64,000 nt of DNA from Thalassobium sp. (lineage in GTDB: Bacteria > Pseudomonadota > Gammaproteobacteria > Pseudomonadales > Oceanobacteraceae): the NCBI GenBank assembly GCA_002733205.1, contig NVUW01000006.1:124001-188000 (forward strand). The letters run 5' to 3'. The first letter of the stretch is position 1. Each line of letters opens with the position of its first letter. This document shows positions 25,359 to 34,608 of the stretch, piece by piece. A program made the position numbers and the translations under genes. The notes below the pieces were generated by a model, which did no database searches, was not told the DNA's origin, and saw only the letters and a program-made list of their open reading frames with translations.

Positions 25359-26765
25359 CTAACCCGCTCTGCGCAGTAAATCAGCCACACCCGCACGCAC
25401 TTCGGCGACCAGTTCGGCTTCATCAAGGCCGCAGACCTGACCGTTATCGACCACTACGCGGCCATTAATCAGCGAATATTTTACTTTCACCGGTTCGGCA
25501 CATAACAGCGGTGCAATCACGTCACTGTGTACCCCGGAAAAACGCGGCGAGCCGATATCGTACAGCACCAGATCGGCGGCTTTGCCGACGGCAATATCAC
25601 CACAGTTATTCAGCCCTAATAATTGTGCGCCGTTATGGCTGCCCCAGCGGATTATCTGTTCGGCACTGGTTGCATCGGCACCGTTAACAGCGCGGTGTAA
25701 AAGCCAGGCAAGGTTCAGCTCCTGAATCATCGAGCCGGATTCGGCTGAGGCGGAGCCATCCACCCCGAGGGTGATGTTCATGCCGGCCTGCTCCATCGCC
25801 AGCGCCGGAGCAATACCGCTGCCGAGACGGCAGTTAGAGGTCGGGCAGTGGGCAATGCCGGTACCGCTGGCGGCCAGTTGCTGGATGGTATGTTCATCGC
25901 TTTTTACCAGATGGGCGAACCATACATCTTTGCCCAACCAATCACAGCTGGCGGCGTAATCGATGGCACGCTGGCCGTATTTTTCCTGCGCCTGAATATC
26001 ATCGAAGCTGACCTCGAGTAAATGTGAGTGCAGTTTTAATTGTCGTTCCCGTGCCCAGACCGCCAGTGTGCGTAAATCATCGGGTGTGGCGGAATGCACC
26101 AGACTGGTGGGCGCGACGACTAAGCGGCGCATGGCGTTATCTCCGGCCTGATGATATTGCCGGTAGCTGCGTTCCATGCGCTGCATCACCAGCTCAACAT
26201 TTTCCGGCTGTATACCGTGTTTGAGCATACCTTTATGGCTGCCCTGTACCGTGGCACTGCCACGGCACAACACCAAACGGATTCCCAGCTCATCGGCCGC
26301 GGCCCATACGGCGTCTTCCACTTCAGGGCTGGAACCGGCATGGTACAGATAATGGTGATCAGCACAGGTGGTTGCGCCAGAACGCAGCAATTCATAAAGA
26401 CCGAGACGGGCGGCGTGATACATTAATTGCGGTGAAATTTTCGGCCAGAAACGATAAGGCACTGACCCCAGCCAATCGCCTAGCGCCTGATTTAAACCTT
26501 CCGGTACGCCTTTTAAAACAGACTGCGCCAGATGATGATGGGTATTCACCAGCCCAGGCCAGACCACGCAGCCGCTGGCATCAATAACCTGTTCATCGTC
26601 AATGGGCAGCAGTTGGTTACCGATTTCTGTAATAACACCATCACGGATGCGGATATCCGTTGGTACGGCCGGGTTTGAATTATTGACTGAAATCTGAGAT
26701 TCGTGGCGAGTGTGCGATTCGGGCGCACAATAAATGGCGCGGGCATTGCGGATCAGGGTGTTCAT
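25359..26765 (-). CDS. Amidohydrolase, 8-oxoguanine deaminase-like (paralogue 1)
   Basis: Zinc amidohydrolase of the TrzA/AtzB-SsnA branch (468 aa). Metal ligands are HHHLAQ after GLVNT, then HSHLLEV, HLVKSDEHT, and the Asp in LGVDGSASAES. This last motif and SGVHSDVIAPLL plus the C-terminal LINGRVVVDNGQVCGLD fit 8-oxoguanine deaminase and relatives, which release ammonia and give urate. GGAG 6 nt before ATG 26765 fixes the start. A second paralogue lies at 59408-60760; the two differ enough that substrates may differ. Together with puuE it suggests a urate/allantoin route. Confidence 0.78.
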   Translation of the reverse strand: MNTLIRNARAIYCAPESHTRHESQISVNNSNPAVPTDIRIRDGVITEIGNQLLPIDDEQVIDASGCVVWPGLVNTHHHLAQSVLKGVPEGLNQALGDWLGSVPYRFWPKISPQLMYHAARLGLYELLRSGATTCADHHYLYHAGSSPEVEDAVWAAADELGIRLVLCRGSATVQGSHKGMLKHGIQPENVELVMQRMERSYRQYHQAGDNAMRRLVVAPTSLVHSATPDDLRTLAVWARERQLKLHSHLLEVSFDDIQAQEKYGQRAIDYAASCDWLGKDVWFAHLVKSDEHTIQQLAASGTGIAHCPTSNCRLGSGIAPALAMEQAGMNITLGVDGSASAESGSMIQELNLAWLLHRAVNGADATSAEQIIRWGSHNGAQLLGLNNCGDIAVGKAADLVLYDIGSPRFSGVHSDVIAPLLCAEPVKVKYSLINGRVVVDNGQVCGLDEAELVAEVRAGVADLLRRAG

Positions 26766-27440
26766 CGCGGCTCCTTTAAACTGCAAAGAGCAATGTCCCG
26801 GAGGCTGATGCCTTTCCTGACCGCTTATACTCTTGAAACGTTCTTTTAAAATTTGAAATACAGTGGCTTTTTATTGAACGTTTAAAGTTAGCGCAATGCA
26901 ATTCTATTTCCAATTATTTTTGAGTAGCGCTGTAGCCGTTTCTGCGGCATCCACCGGATATTGTTTCGTGCTCTGATTTTGAGTTCATGGGTTTTGGATT
27001 TTATGCGCAAAAATAAAGCATCTGGATTGATGCTGCTTTTATTTGGTGCGGATAGGCGTCGGTTCTTCTGGATAAACGCGCTGGCGCCGCGCACTGACTG
27101 GTTGGCACAGCGGTTGCTAAAGATATTTTGTACATGTTTTGAGTAGAAGCAGTCAGGGATTGAAGATCGTTTCAATCCACGGGTCATTGCTCACTGTACG
27201 GCGGATAGTTATCTGCGGCCGGAGAACGGACGCAGGGTAAGCCGGTGCAGTGATGAAAAGACCAATGACAATCAGAAAAATCTGAAGATACTCAGCGCAA
27301 AATATTCAGTTCTATATTGTCATTCTGACCTCATCTTTTCTTTGCACGCTTCCTGCCTCTGCTTTTCTGGTTATCGGATAACTACCTGATCGGTTCGGCA
27401 AACAGATACGACTGTTTGCTTTCATACTCAGGAGTGAACG
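26766..27440. other. Long divergent spacer before the NMT1-type gene
   Basis: This 675-bp spacer is locally AT-rich. Short reading frames at 26888-27187 look random. It contains an inverted repeat AATGACAAT/ATTGTCATT (27264-27272, 27316-27324), a weak sigma-54-like TTGCACG-N4-CTGCC (27342-27357), and a compact RNA fold next to the start codon (27385-27432). Confidence 0.5.
27385..27432 (+). promoter_or_regulatory. Candidate NMT1-motif (xanthine-I) riboswitch
   Basis: In the leader just before the NMT1-family gene, CCTGA (27385-27389) can pair with TCAGG (27428-27432), and GCAAACAG (27398-27405) with CTGTTTGC (27412-27419, six-base loop). The two stems are separated by 8-nt strands on each side. 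The outer stem covers part of the AGGAG ribosome site. This is the general plan of the NMT1-motif RNA, a short two-stem xanthine/urate sensor found upstream of such transporter genes. I cannot verify its conserved loop bases from memory. Confidence 0.4.
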
Positions 27441-28487
27441 ATGAAAAAAACACTGCATAAAAGCGTTAAACCCTCTTTCTCGAAACGCGGACTTCTGCCT
27501 GCATTGAGCTTATTTCTGGCGTTAAGCAGTATGACCGCAATGGCGGCGGATAAGGTCAAATTCCAGCTTGATTGGCTGCCCGGCGGTGATAAAGCACCGG
27601 TGTACGTTGGTCTGCAACAAGGTTTTTTTGCCGAGCAGGGGCTGGACGTTAAGGTCGCACAGGGGCGCGGCTCGCACGATGCTATTACCAAACTGGCAAC
27701 GGGCAATGCGGATATTGGCCTGTCGGATCTGGTGGCATTGCTACAGGCAAAAGCCGCTGAGAATGTCCCGGTTTCTGCCGTCTACTCGGTATTTTCAGAA
27801 GCGCCGCATGCCTTCTTTGTGCGCAGCGATTCTGGTATTAACAGCGTAACGGATGTGGCTGGTAAGAAAGTCGCCACGGCACCCTTTACATCTTCCAATG
27901 TTTTTTTATCGTTACTGTTGAATGTTAACCGTGTCGATGAGAGTTCAATTACGTTGCTGAAAGCTGATCCGGGCGCGCTGAACCCAATGCTGTTAACCGG
28001 CAATACCGATGTGGTGATCTCCTGGATTACGGATTCTGAAGTGTATAAATCACAGGCGAAAGAGGCCGGGAAAACCCTGACCATTCTTCCCTGGTATGAC
28101 GCCGGTCTGGAATTTTATTCAACCGCAATTGTTGCTTCTGATCGTTTTTTAAGTGAACGCCCGGATGTTGCAAAACGCTTTATTAAAGCCTATGCCAAAG
28201 CCATTGATTATACCTTTAAGCACCCTAAAGAAAGTGCCGCCGCGGTTAAGGCTGCAGTACCTGAAGTGGACGCAACGGTTGCAGAAGCAACCATCCGTTC
28301 GATTAACGGCTTAGTGTATAACGAAGCCAGCAGCAAAGCGGGGCTTGGTCAGTTTGATGCCGAACGTTTAGCCACTACCTGGAATTGGACAGCAAAAGCA
28401 CAGGGGCTGGAAAGCGCAAGTTTTGACCCGGAGCAGGCTATAAAACGCGGTTTTATCCCGGAAGTCAGCCTGAGCAGTGCGGAATAA
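27441..28487 (+). CDS. ABC transporter substrate-binding protein, NMT1/THI5 (SsuA-like) family
   Basis: Periplasmic solute receptor, 348 aa, with a signal peptide (LPALSLFLALSSMTAMA, cleaved before ADKVKF). The mature part has the NMT1 fold: FQLDWLPGGDKAPVYVGLQQGFFAEQGLDV, GNADIGLSDLVALLQAKA, KKVATAPFTSS. Relatives bind pyrimidine precursors, riboflavin-like or purine ligands. AGGAG lies 6 nt before the ATG. No ATPase or permease gene is beside it, so the transporter core is encoded elsewhere. It leads a likely operon with the downstream oxygenase. A compact RNA structure overlapping its ribosome site suggests ligand control. Confidence 0.85.
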   Translation: MKKTLHKSVKPSFSKRGLLPALSLFLALSSMTAMAADKVKFQLDWLPGGDKAPVYVGLQQGFFAEQGLDVKVAQGRGSHDAITKLATGNADIGLSDLVALLQAKAAENVPVSAVYSVFSEAPHAFFVRSDSGINSVTDVAGKKVATAPFTSSNVFLSLLLNVNRVDESSITLLKADPGALNPMLLTGNTDVVISWITDSEVYKSQAKEAGKTLTILPWYDAGLEFYSTAIVASDRFLSERPDVAKRFIKAYAKAIDYTFKHPKESAAAVKAAVPEVDATVAEATIRSINGLVYNEASSKAGLGQFDAERLATTWNWTAKAQGLESASFDPEQAIKRGFIPEVSLSSAE

Positions 28488-28615
28488 ATGTAATGAATCT
28501 GGAGTATAAGCAGCAGGACAGCGCATGATGCTGTCCCGGCATTGCTCCATGGTCTGTGTATCTGATGCTGCTATAGCGGTGTCAGATACCGATAATTGAC
28601 TCTGGAGAAACAGAA

Positions 28616-29659
28616 ATGAATAACACCACTCATCAAAAAGATCATGATAATACAAACACCGCCTATGGATTACAGGAACTGAACTTTGAGAGCACCATCG
28701 GTGGGATGGGACAGGAAAATAATCAGCGTACAGTGCCGTTAATCGATTTAACCGACTTTGAACAGAATCGCGATAAGATTCGCGAGCAGTTATGGCATGC
28801 GGCGACGGATATCGGTTTCTTTCAATTGGTTAATCACGGTATTGATGTGGCCACGGTGCGTGAAGCCTTTGCATTATCTGAGCAATTTTTTTCATTAAGC
28901 GCAGAAAAAAAAGCACGCTTCCCATTAAAAGAAGGCCTTAACGCCGGTTGGGAGTTTATGGCGCAGGTACGTCCTTCAACCGGTACGGCTGATCAGAAAG
29001 AGTCGTATCAGATTACGTTGCCGCATATGGATAATCTGTGGCCAAATCAGGTTCTGGTGCCTGAGTTTCAGCGTATTCTGCTCGATTTCGAACAACGGGC
29101 CTGGCAGTTAGGCATGCAGGTTTTATCCTGTTTTGCCGAAAAACTGGGTTTTGCGCAGGACTTCTTTACTCAGGCTCATCGCCGCGATTCGGCCGACTAT
29201 CAGAGTACTCTGCGCTTGCTGCATTATTTACCGCTGGACGAGGGCGTTGAACCTGAAGCGGGGCTCTGGCGTGCCGGAGCGCATACCGATTTTGACTGTC
29301 TGACCATGGTTTTTCAGAAAACCGGTCAGGGAGGTCTGCAGGTATGTCCGGGTAAAGAAGCTATGCAGCGTCAGGAATGGACCAGCGTTATTCCGCAGGA
29401 CGACATTATTACCTGCAATATCGGCGATATGTTGATGCGCTGGAGCGACGATAAACTGAAGTCGACCCTGCACCGGGTGCGTATGCCCAAACCCGATGAA
29501 GCCCGTGGCCCACGTTACAGTATGGCGTTTTTCTGTCAGGCCAATAAAGATGTGATGATTCAGGGGCCAGAGCGAAAGTACGCTGAAATTTCAGCCCGAG
29601 ACTATTTATTGCAACGGATTAATGCCAATTTTTCTGCCGCTAAGGCGGCTGAAAAATAA
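28616..29659 (+). CDS. 2-oxoglutarate/Fe(II)-dependent dioxygenase, isopenicillin N synthase family
   Basis: Cytoplasmic non-haem iron oxygenase of 347 aa. The iron triad is His223-x-Asp225 (GAHTDFDCLTM) and His286 (STLHRVRMP). Arg300 in RYSMAFF would bind 2-oxoglutarate. The N-terminal DIOX_N region reads VPLIDLTDF and GFFQLVNHGI. GGAG sits 6-8 nt before the ATG. It follows the NMT1-type binding protein by 128 bp holding two hairpins (28516-28536, 28558-28589). Substrate is unknown; with deaminases, PuuE and a possible xanthine/urate RNA sensor nearby, hydroxylation of an imported purine or pyrimidine is a reasonable guess. Confidence 0.85.
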   Translation: MNNTTHQKDHDNTNTAYGLQELNFESTIGGMGQENNQRTVPLIDLTDFEQNRDKIREQLWHAATDIGFFQLVNHGIDVATVREAFALSEQFFSLSAEKKARFPLKEGLNAGWEFMAQVRPSTGTADQKESYQITLPHMDNLWPNQVLVPEFQRILLDFEQRAWQLGMQVLSCFAEKLGFAQDFFTQAHRRDSADYQSTLRLLHYLPLDEGVEPEAGLWRAGAHTDFDCLTMVFQKTGQGGLQVCPGKEAMQRQEWTSVIPQDDIITCNIGDMLMRWSDDKLKSTLHRVRMPKPDEARGPRYSMAFFCQANKDVMIQGPERKYAEISARDYLLQRINANFSAAKAAEK

Positions 29660-30152
29660 GTCTGAGTGAGGAGAAAATACAGTATAAGGATGACTGTATT
29701 TTCGTTCTTAATAAGTCTGTCATAACCGTTGATGGCGTTAATCTGTCGGTTATGACAGGATTCTATATACTTTTTTGGATTGATCAGTTTTCTTATATCT
29801 CTTCTGATTATTTCGCAATTCTTTAGCTACTGTCATACATCACTTATTGGCTTAATCTTCGGTATTCATTAATCCGATGATTTCACTCAGGTTTTTCTCC
29901 GCCCCCGAACATTGGCCGCAAGAGTCATAGAATCAATCCGGATAACCAATTTTTATTTAGCGTTAGTGGTTATTAACCAGGCCGGATGATTCCGGCACTG
30001 CCCGTTTTGTCTCATTGAGGTTGTGGCCGGTTACGGTCTTTACTGTATAAAAAATAAAGAGGAGCTGATTGCGCTTTGCTGCGCCAGATATCAGTAACAG
30101 CAGCGATGCGTGACCGGGCTCTGGCAAAATGGATGTTGTTGCGGAGGTGGTT
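29660..30152. other. Intergenic region between oxygenase and cox operon
   Basis: This 493-bp spacer is AT-rich in its middle. It begins with two hairpins (29673-29703, 29717-29758). It ends with TTTACTGTATAAAAAAT (about 30041-30057), a probable -10 region for the cox operon about 100 bp before coxB. No ORF is convincing. Confidence 0.5.
29673..29703 (+). terminator. Hairpin terminator after the oxygenase gene
   Basis: Perfect 11-bp stem GAAAATACAGT/ACTGTATTTTC with a 9-nt loop and T-rich 3' arm, 14 bp after the stop. A second 12-bp perfect stem, CTGTCATAACCG/CGGTTATGACAG with an 18-nt loop, follows at 29717-29758. Confidence 0.7.
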
Positions 30153-31313
30153 ATGACGGGAGCCTGGCTCAACCGGATATTACATGCCGTGTTATGGATA
30201 TCTGTCGTCTTTTTCAGCCATCCGTTGCTGGCCAAAAACCTCTATGGAAACAGCAGTCTGAATCTTCCCGTTGGTGTTACCCATATGAGCCGCGAAGTCT
30301 ATTCGCTGCACATGATCATATTCTGGATCTGTGTGGTGATTGCGGTTGTGGTATTCGGAGTGATGTTCTGGTCGTTGGTTCGCTATCGTAAAAGTAAAGG
30401 AGCCAGGGCGGCGCACTTTCATGAAAACACATGGGTTGAATTACTCTGGACAGCCATTCCTCTGATCATTCTGGTCTTGATGGCGATTCCGGCAACCGCC
30501 ACGTTGCAAAAAATTTACGATACCAGTGAAGCAGAAATGGATGTGATGATAACCGGCCACCAATGGCGCTGGCATTACGAATATTTAGGACAGGATGTCA
30601 GCTTCTTTTCCAATCTTTCGACACCGCCTGAACAGATCAGCGGCGCTGAACAAAAAGGCGAAAATTATCTGCTGGAAGTGGATCAGCCCCTGGTGCTGCC
30701 GGTCGATACCAAAGTCCGTCTGCTGCTGACGTCGAACGATGTTATTCATTCCTGGTGGGTGCCGCAGCTGGCGGTTAAAAAAGATGCCATCCCTGGTTTT
30801 GTTAACGAAAACTGGACAAAAATTGATGAACCCGGAATTTATCGTGGGCAGTGCACAGAACTCTGTGGGCGTCTGCATGGGTTTATGCCAATTACCGTTA
30901 AAGCCGTCAGCAAAGAGGACTACCAGCTTTGGCTGAGCGAACAAAAGCAACAGGCTGCCGAAAAAGCTGCCGGTAACGAACGTGAATGGACTCTGGCCGA
31001 TTTAATGACCCAGGGCGAAAGCGTTTACAACACCTATTGTGCCGCCTGCCACATGGTAAACGGGCAGGGTATTCCACCGGCATTTCCGGCGCTGGCCGGT
31101 AGTCTGGTGGCATCGACCGCTGAAGGTCGTGCGACTCATATCGAGCGTGTGCTGTACGGAAAATCAGGTACCGCAATGGCGGCGTTTGGCAGCACTTTAT
31201 CAGCGGCTGATATTGCTGCAGTCATTACCTATGAACGCAATGCTTTTGGCAATAATACCGGCGATATCATTCAGCCTGCCGAAATAAAAAAACAGCTTAA
31301 GCCAACTGAATAA
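30153..31313 (+). CDS. coxB: Cytochrome c oxidase subunit II with fused cytochrome c domain
   Basis: Subunit carrying the CuA electron entry site. The 386-aa protein has a signal/TM start, two TM helices (HMIIFWICVVIAVVVFGVMFW and LLWTAIPLIILVLMAIP) and a cupredoxin domain with His199 (HSWW), Cys234, Cys238, His242 and Met245 (CTELCGRLHGFM). A cytochrome c domain follows with haem motif CAACH at Cys296, so this is a caa3-type subunit. GGAGG lies 5 nt before ATG 30153, preferred over ATG 30129. First gene of the oxidase operon. Terminal oxidase for aerobic respiration. Confidence 0.95.
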   Translation: MTGAWLNRILHAVLWISVVFFSHPLLAKNLYGNSSLNLPVGVTHMSREVYSLHMIIFWICVVIAVVVFGVMFWSLVRYRKSKGARAAHFHENTWVELLWTAIPLIILVLMAIPATATLQKIYDTSEAEMDVMITGHQWRWHYEYLGQDVSFFSNLSTPPEQISGAEQKGENYLLEVDQPLVLPVDTKVRLLLTSNDVIHSWWVPQLAVKKDAIPGFVNENWTKIDEPGIYRGQCTELCGRLHGFMPITVKAVSKEDYQLWLSEQKQQAAEKAAGNEREWTLADLMTQGESVYNTYCAACHMVNGQGIPPAFPALAGSLVASTAEGRATHIERVLYGKSGTAMAAFGSTLSAADIAAVITYERNAFGNNTGDIIQPAEIKKQLKPTE

Positions 31314-31364
31314 TCCGCATGTGACGCACGTAAAAGTGCACATGGAACACTGGCGAGGTGAGTC

Positions 31365-32978
31365 ATGACGAGCAACAGTTACAGCAGCGCAACCGAGCAC
31401 GCCCATGAGCCACAGCTCCGTGGGCTTAAACGCTGGTTGCTGACAACCAATCACAAAGAAATAGGCACCTTATATCTCATTTTCTCTCTGACCATGTTTT
31501 TTATTGGCGGTACGATGGCACTGGTGATCCGGGCCGAGCTTTTTCAGCCTGGGCTGCAGTTGGTACAGCCGGAATTCTTTAACCAAATGACCACTATGCA
31601 CGGCCTGATTATGGTCTTTGGTGCGGTTATGCCAGCCTTCGTCGGGCTAGCAAACTGGATGGTGCCATTGCAGATTGGTGCGCCGGATATGGCTTTGCCA
31701 CGGCTTAATAATTTCTCTTTCTGGTTGTTGCCGCTGGCATTTTCGCTGCTGCTTTCAAGTTTGTTTATGGAAGGTGGTGGTCCGAATTTCGGCTGGACTT
31801 TCTATGCACCGCTGTCGACGACTTACGCGCCGCCATCGACTAACTTTTTTATTCTGTCGATTCATCTTGCCGGTATCAGCTCTATTCTGGGGGCAATCAA
31901 TATCATCGCCACCATTCTTAATATGCGTACGCCGGCAATGAAACTGATGGATATGCCACTCTTTGTCTGGACCTGGCTGATCACCGCCTTTTTATTACTG
32001 GCGGTGATGCCGGTGCTGGCGGGTGTGGTCACCATGATGTTGCTGGATATTAATTTCGGCACCAGTTTCTTTAATGCCGCCGGTGGCGGTGATCCGGTGT
32101 TATTCCAGCATCTGTTCTGGTTTTTCGGCCACCCGGAAGTGTACATCATGATCCTTCCGGCTTTTGGTATCGCTTCTATGATTGTGCCGGCCTTTGCCCG
32201 TAAGCGGTTATTCGGTTACCGCTCTATGGTTTATGCCACCGCATCCATTGCCATTCTGTCGTTTGTGGTTTGGGCTCACCATATGTTTACCGTGGGACTA
32301 CCGCTGGCGGCACAGTTATTTTTTATGTATGCCACGATGCTGATTGCGGTACCGACCGGGGTAAAAGTGTTTAACTGGGTGGCGACGTTGTTTCATGGGT
32401 CTATCAGTTTTGAAGTACCTATGCTGTTTACCCTGGCCTTTATTGTGCAATTTACCATTGGCGGTTTATCGGGGGTTATGCTGGCAATAGTGCCGGCAGA
32501 TTATCAGTATCACGACACCTATTTTGTGGTGGCGCATTTCCATTATGTGCTGGTGCCGGGTGCGGTGTTCGCCATCATTGCCGGGGTGTATTACTGGTTG
32601 CCGAAATGGACCGGATATTACCCGGACGAAACGCTGGGGCGCTGGCATTTCTGGCTGTCGGTGATTGGTGTGAATTTAACTTTCTTCCCGATGCATTTTT
32701 CCGGATTGGCCGGTATGCCGCGGCGTATTCCGGATTATGCACTGCAGTTTGCCGATTTTAATCTGTTGTCGTCGCTGGGGGGCTTCCTGTTTGGGCTATC
32801 ACAATTATTGCTGGTCTGGGTTGTGGTGCGCTGTGTCCGTGGTGGTAAACCGGCACCCGATAATCCCTGGGAAGGGGCAGAAGGACTGGAGTGGACTGTG
32901 CCCAGTCCGGCACCGCTGCATACCTTCTCTACCCCTCCGGAATTTATTCCGGAGCGCGATTCACCGAGCCGGGCATAA
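31365..32978 (+). CDS. coxA: Cytochrome c oxidase subunit I
   Basis: Catalytic haem-copper subunit, 537 aa with 12 TM helices. Haem and CuB ligands are visible in [15 protein letters not shown], the HPEVY motif ([15 protein letters not shown], with the Tyr of the His-Tyr crosslink), [10 protein letters not shown] and [14 protein letters not shown] lies 5-8 nt before the ATG. It follows coxB by 51 bp and ends 2 bp before ctaG. Confidence 0.97.
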   Translation: MTSNSYSSATEHAHEPQLRGLKRWLLTTNHKEIGTLYLIFSLTMFFIGGTMALVIRAELFQPGLQLVQPEFFNQMTTMHGLIMVFGAVMPAFVGLANWMVPLQIGAPDMALPRLNNFSFWLLPLAFSLLLSSLFMEGGGPNFGWTFYAPLSTTYAPPSTNFFILSIHLAGISSILGAINIIATILNMRTPAMKLMDMPLFVWTWLITAFLLLAVMPVLAGVVTMMLLDINFGTSFFNAAGGGDPVLFQHLFWFFGHPEVYIMILPAFGIASMIVPAFARKRLFGYRSMVYATASIAILSFVVWAHHMFTVGLPLAAQLFFMYATMLIAVPTGVKVFNWVATLFHGSISFEVPMLFTLAFIVQFTIGGLSGVMLAIVPADYQYHDTYFVVAHFHYVLVPGAVFAIIAGVYYWLPKWTGYYPDETLGRWHFWLSVIGVNLTFFPMHFSGLAGMPRRIPDYALQFADFNLLSSLGGFLFGLSQLLLVWVVVRCVRGGKPAPDNPWEGAEGLEWTVPSPAPLHTFSTPPEFIPERDSPSRA

Positions 32979-32980
32979 CC

Positions 32981-33526
32981 ATGAACAGCCTGTCACTCAG
33001 GACTCAGCAGCAGGGGATACGCCGCACTCTGTGGTGGCTGCTGTTGATGCTGTGCGGCAGTGTGGCATTTACCGTGGCGCTGGTCCCGCTTTACGATGTT
33101 TTTTGTGAGCTGACCGGGATTAATGGCAAAGGCGTTAATTCTGCCCAGGTATTGCAATCTACGGGCATTGATCAGCAACGTAATGTTGAAGTGCAAATGG
33201 TGACCCGTACCGCCGCCGGAATGAATTGGCATTTTTCTGCAACGCTGAGCCATAAAGCCGTTCATCCGGGAGAGATTCATCAGATGTGGTTCCGTATGCA
33301 GAACCTTGGCCGTACAACGGGGCGTGCGCGTGCAGTGCCCAGTATCAGCCCGGCGGAAGCTTCCAATTATTTTTTAAAGCTGGAATGTTTTTGTTTTAAC
33401 GATCAGCAGCTGGCTGCCGGAGAAGTTCTGGAAGTACCTGTAGTTTTCCAGATCCGATCGGATTTACCCGAAGATCTGCATCGGTTGACGCTGGCTTATA
33501 CCCTGTATCCGCAAACGGGCCCCTGA
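32981..33526 (+). CDS. ctaG: Cytochrome c oxidase assembly protein CtaG/Cox11
   Basis: Copper chaperone delivering CuB to subunit I. 181 aa with one N-terminal TM helix (LWWLLLMLCGSVAFTVALVPLYDVFCELTG) and the copper motif CFCF (LECFCFNDQQL). ATG 32981 starts 2 bp after the coxA stop; the longer frame from 32891 would overlap coxA and is not needed. Membrane anchored, periplasmic domain. Confidence 0.94.
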   Translation: MNSLSLRTQQQGIRRTLWWLLLMLCGSVAFTVALVPLYDVFCELTGINGKGVNSAQVLQSTGIDQQRNVEVQMVTRTAAGMNWHFSATLSHKAVHPGEIHQMWFRMQNLGRTTGRARAVPSISPAEASNYFLKLECFCFNDQQLAAGEVLEVPVVFQIRSDLPEDLHRLTLAYTLYPQTGP

Positions 33527-33547
33527 GATCAGGACTGGGAGGTTGCA

Positions 33548-34405
33548 ATGAGTGGTTCCTATTACGTGCCGGCCAGCAGTAAATGGCCGATTCTTATGGT
33601 GGTGGTGTTGGCTTTTTTAGCGATCGGTGCCGCATCAAGCCTGAGCTTTGGTCATGGTTTTGGATTGTTTATCGCCGGGCTGGTGGGTGTATTCGTGATG
33701 ATGTTTGTCTGGTTCCGCGATGTTATTCATGAATCCCGGTCGGGTTTATATGATGCGCAGATGGACCGCTCTTTCCGCATGGGCATGGCCTGGTTTATTT
33801 TTTCTGAAATTATGTTTTTTGCCGCGTTTTTCGGAGCATTATTTTATATCAGAGTATTTGCTCTGCCCTGGCTGGATGGTGAGGGAGCAAAAGGCATCAG
33901 TGCGCTGTTATGGCCGGATTTCAGTGCCAGTTGGCCATTACTGAAAACCCCTTCCGATGCGTTTTCCGGCCCGGTTGATGTTGTCGATCCCTGGCATCTG
34001 CCGTTGCTGAATACTTTGCTGTTGGTCGGCTCCAGCATCACCCTGACCATTGCCCATCATGGGGTAAAAAAAGACCAGCGTAATAAAGCCAAATTATGGC
34101 TTTTTCTTACCCTGATTCTGGGCTTCAGTTTTCTGATTGTTCAGGGCATTGAATATGTTGAAGCCTATACCCGGTTGGGCCTGACATTACAGGCCGGGGT
34201 ATATGGCGGAACCTTCTTTTTACTCACCGGATTTCACGGTGCTCACGTTACTTTAGGTGCCTGCGTATTAACGGTGATGTTCGTGCGTTTATTGCGCGGC
34301 CATTTTTCGCCGCGCTCGCATTTTGGTTTTGAGGCGGCCAGCTGGTACTGGCACTTTGTTGATGTGGTGTGGCTGGGCCTGTTTATTTTTGTCTACGTTG
34401 TTTGA
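33548..34405 (+). CDS. coxC: Cytochrome c oxidase subunit III
   Basis: Seven-TM core subunit, 285 aa. Family motifs include MGMAWFIFSEIMFFAAFFGALFY, TLLLVGSSITLTIAHHGVKKD, GIEYVEAYTRLGLTLQAGVYGGTFFLLTGFHGAHVTLG and the C-terminal ASWYWHFVDVVWLGLFIFVYV. GGGAGGT precedes the ATG by 4 nt. Same operon as coxB-coxA-ctaG. Confidence 0.95.
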   Translation: MSGSYYVPASSKWPILMVVVLAFLAIGAASSLSFGHGFGLFIAGLVGVFVMMFVWFRDVIHESRSGLYDAQMDRSFRMGMAWFIFSEIMFFAAFFGALFYIRVFALPWLDGEGAKGISALLWPDFSASWPLLKTPSDAFSGPVDVVDPWHLPLLNTLLLVGSSITLTIAHHGVKKDQRNKAKLWLFLTLILGFSFLIVQGIEYVEAYTRLGLTLQAGVYGGTFFLLTGFHGAHVTLGACVLTVMFVRLLRGHFSPRSHFGFEAASWYWHFVDVVWLGLFIFVYVV

Positions 34406-34416
34406 ACGCTGCGGGA

Positions 34417-34608
34417 TCAGGCCGGTAATTGTCCGGAATAAAACCCATAAACCAGCAGGACTAACAGCACCAGCGCGAGGCTGACACGCCAGGTCAGTGA
34501 AGTAAGAAGACGCTGTGATTGCGAACCGTCGCGTACCAGAAAACCAGCGGCGGCCAGCAGGCTGACCAGCATGGCGGCAAACAACAACAGGATAGCGAGC
34601 TTAAGCAT
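34417..34608 (-). CDS. DUF2909 twin-TM small membrane protein
   Basis: 63-aa protein with two TM helices separated by a short polar loop (FLVRDGSQSQRLLTSLTWR) and ending YGFYSGQLPA. This matches the DUF2909 proteins found at this spot in Pseudomonas cox clusters. GAGGA lies 6 nt before its ATG. It is antisense to the operon and convergent with coxC. Its start codon shares the CATG (34606-34609) with the proposed surf1 start. Role unknown, probably oxidase-related by context. Confidence 0.8.
   Translation of the reverse strand: MLKLAILLLFAAMLVSLLAAAGFLVRDGSQSQRLLTSLTWRVSLALVLLVLLVYGFYSGQLPA

Noticed and set aside
26888..27187. A 99-aa minus-strand frame and a 61-aa plus-strand frame in the deaminase/NMT1 spacer
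   Set aside because: Both are AT-rich, lack ribosome sites and show no domain or signal; they look like chance frames in a regulatory spacer.
27360..27440. TPP or canonical purine riboswitch before the NMT1/THI5-type gene
   Set aside because: I found no CUGAGA/ACCUGA...GGGAA TPP core and no three-way junction with the conserved purine loops; only a two-stem fold is present.
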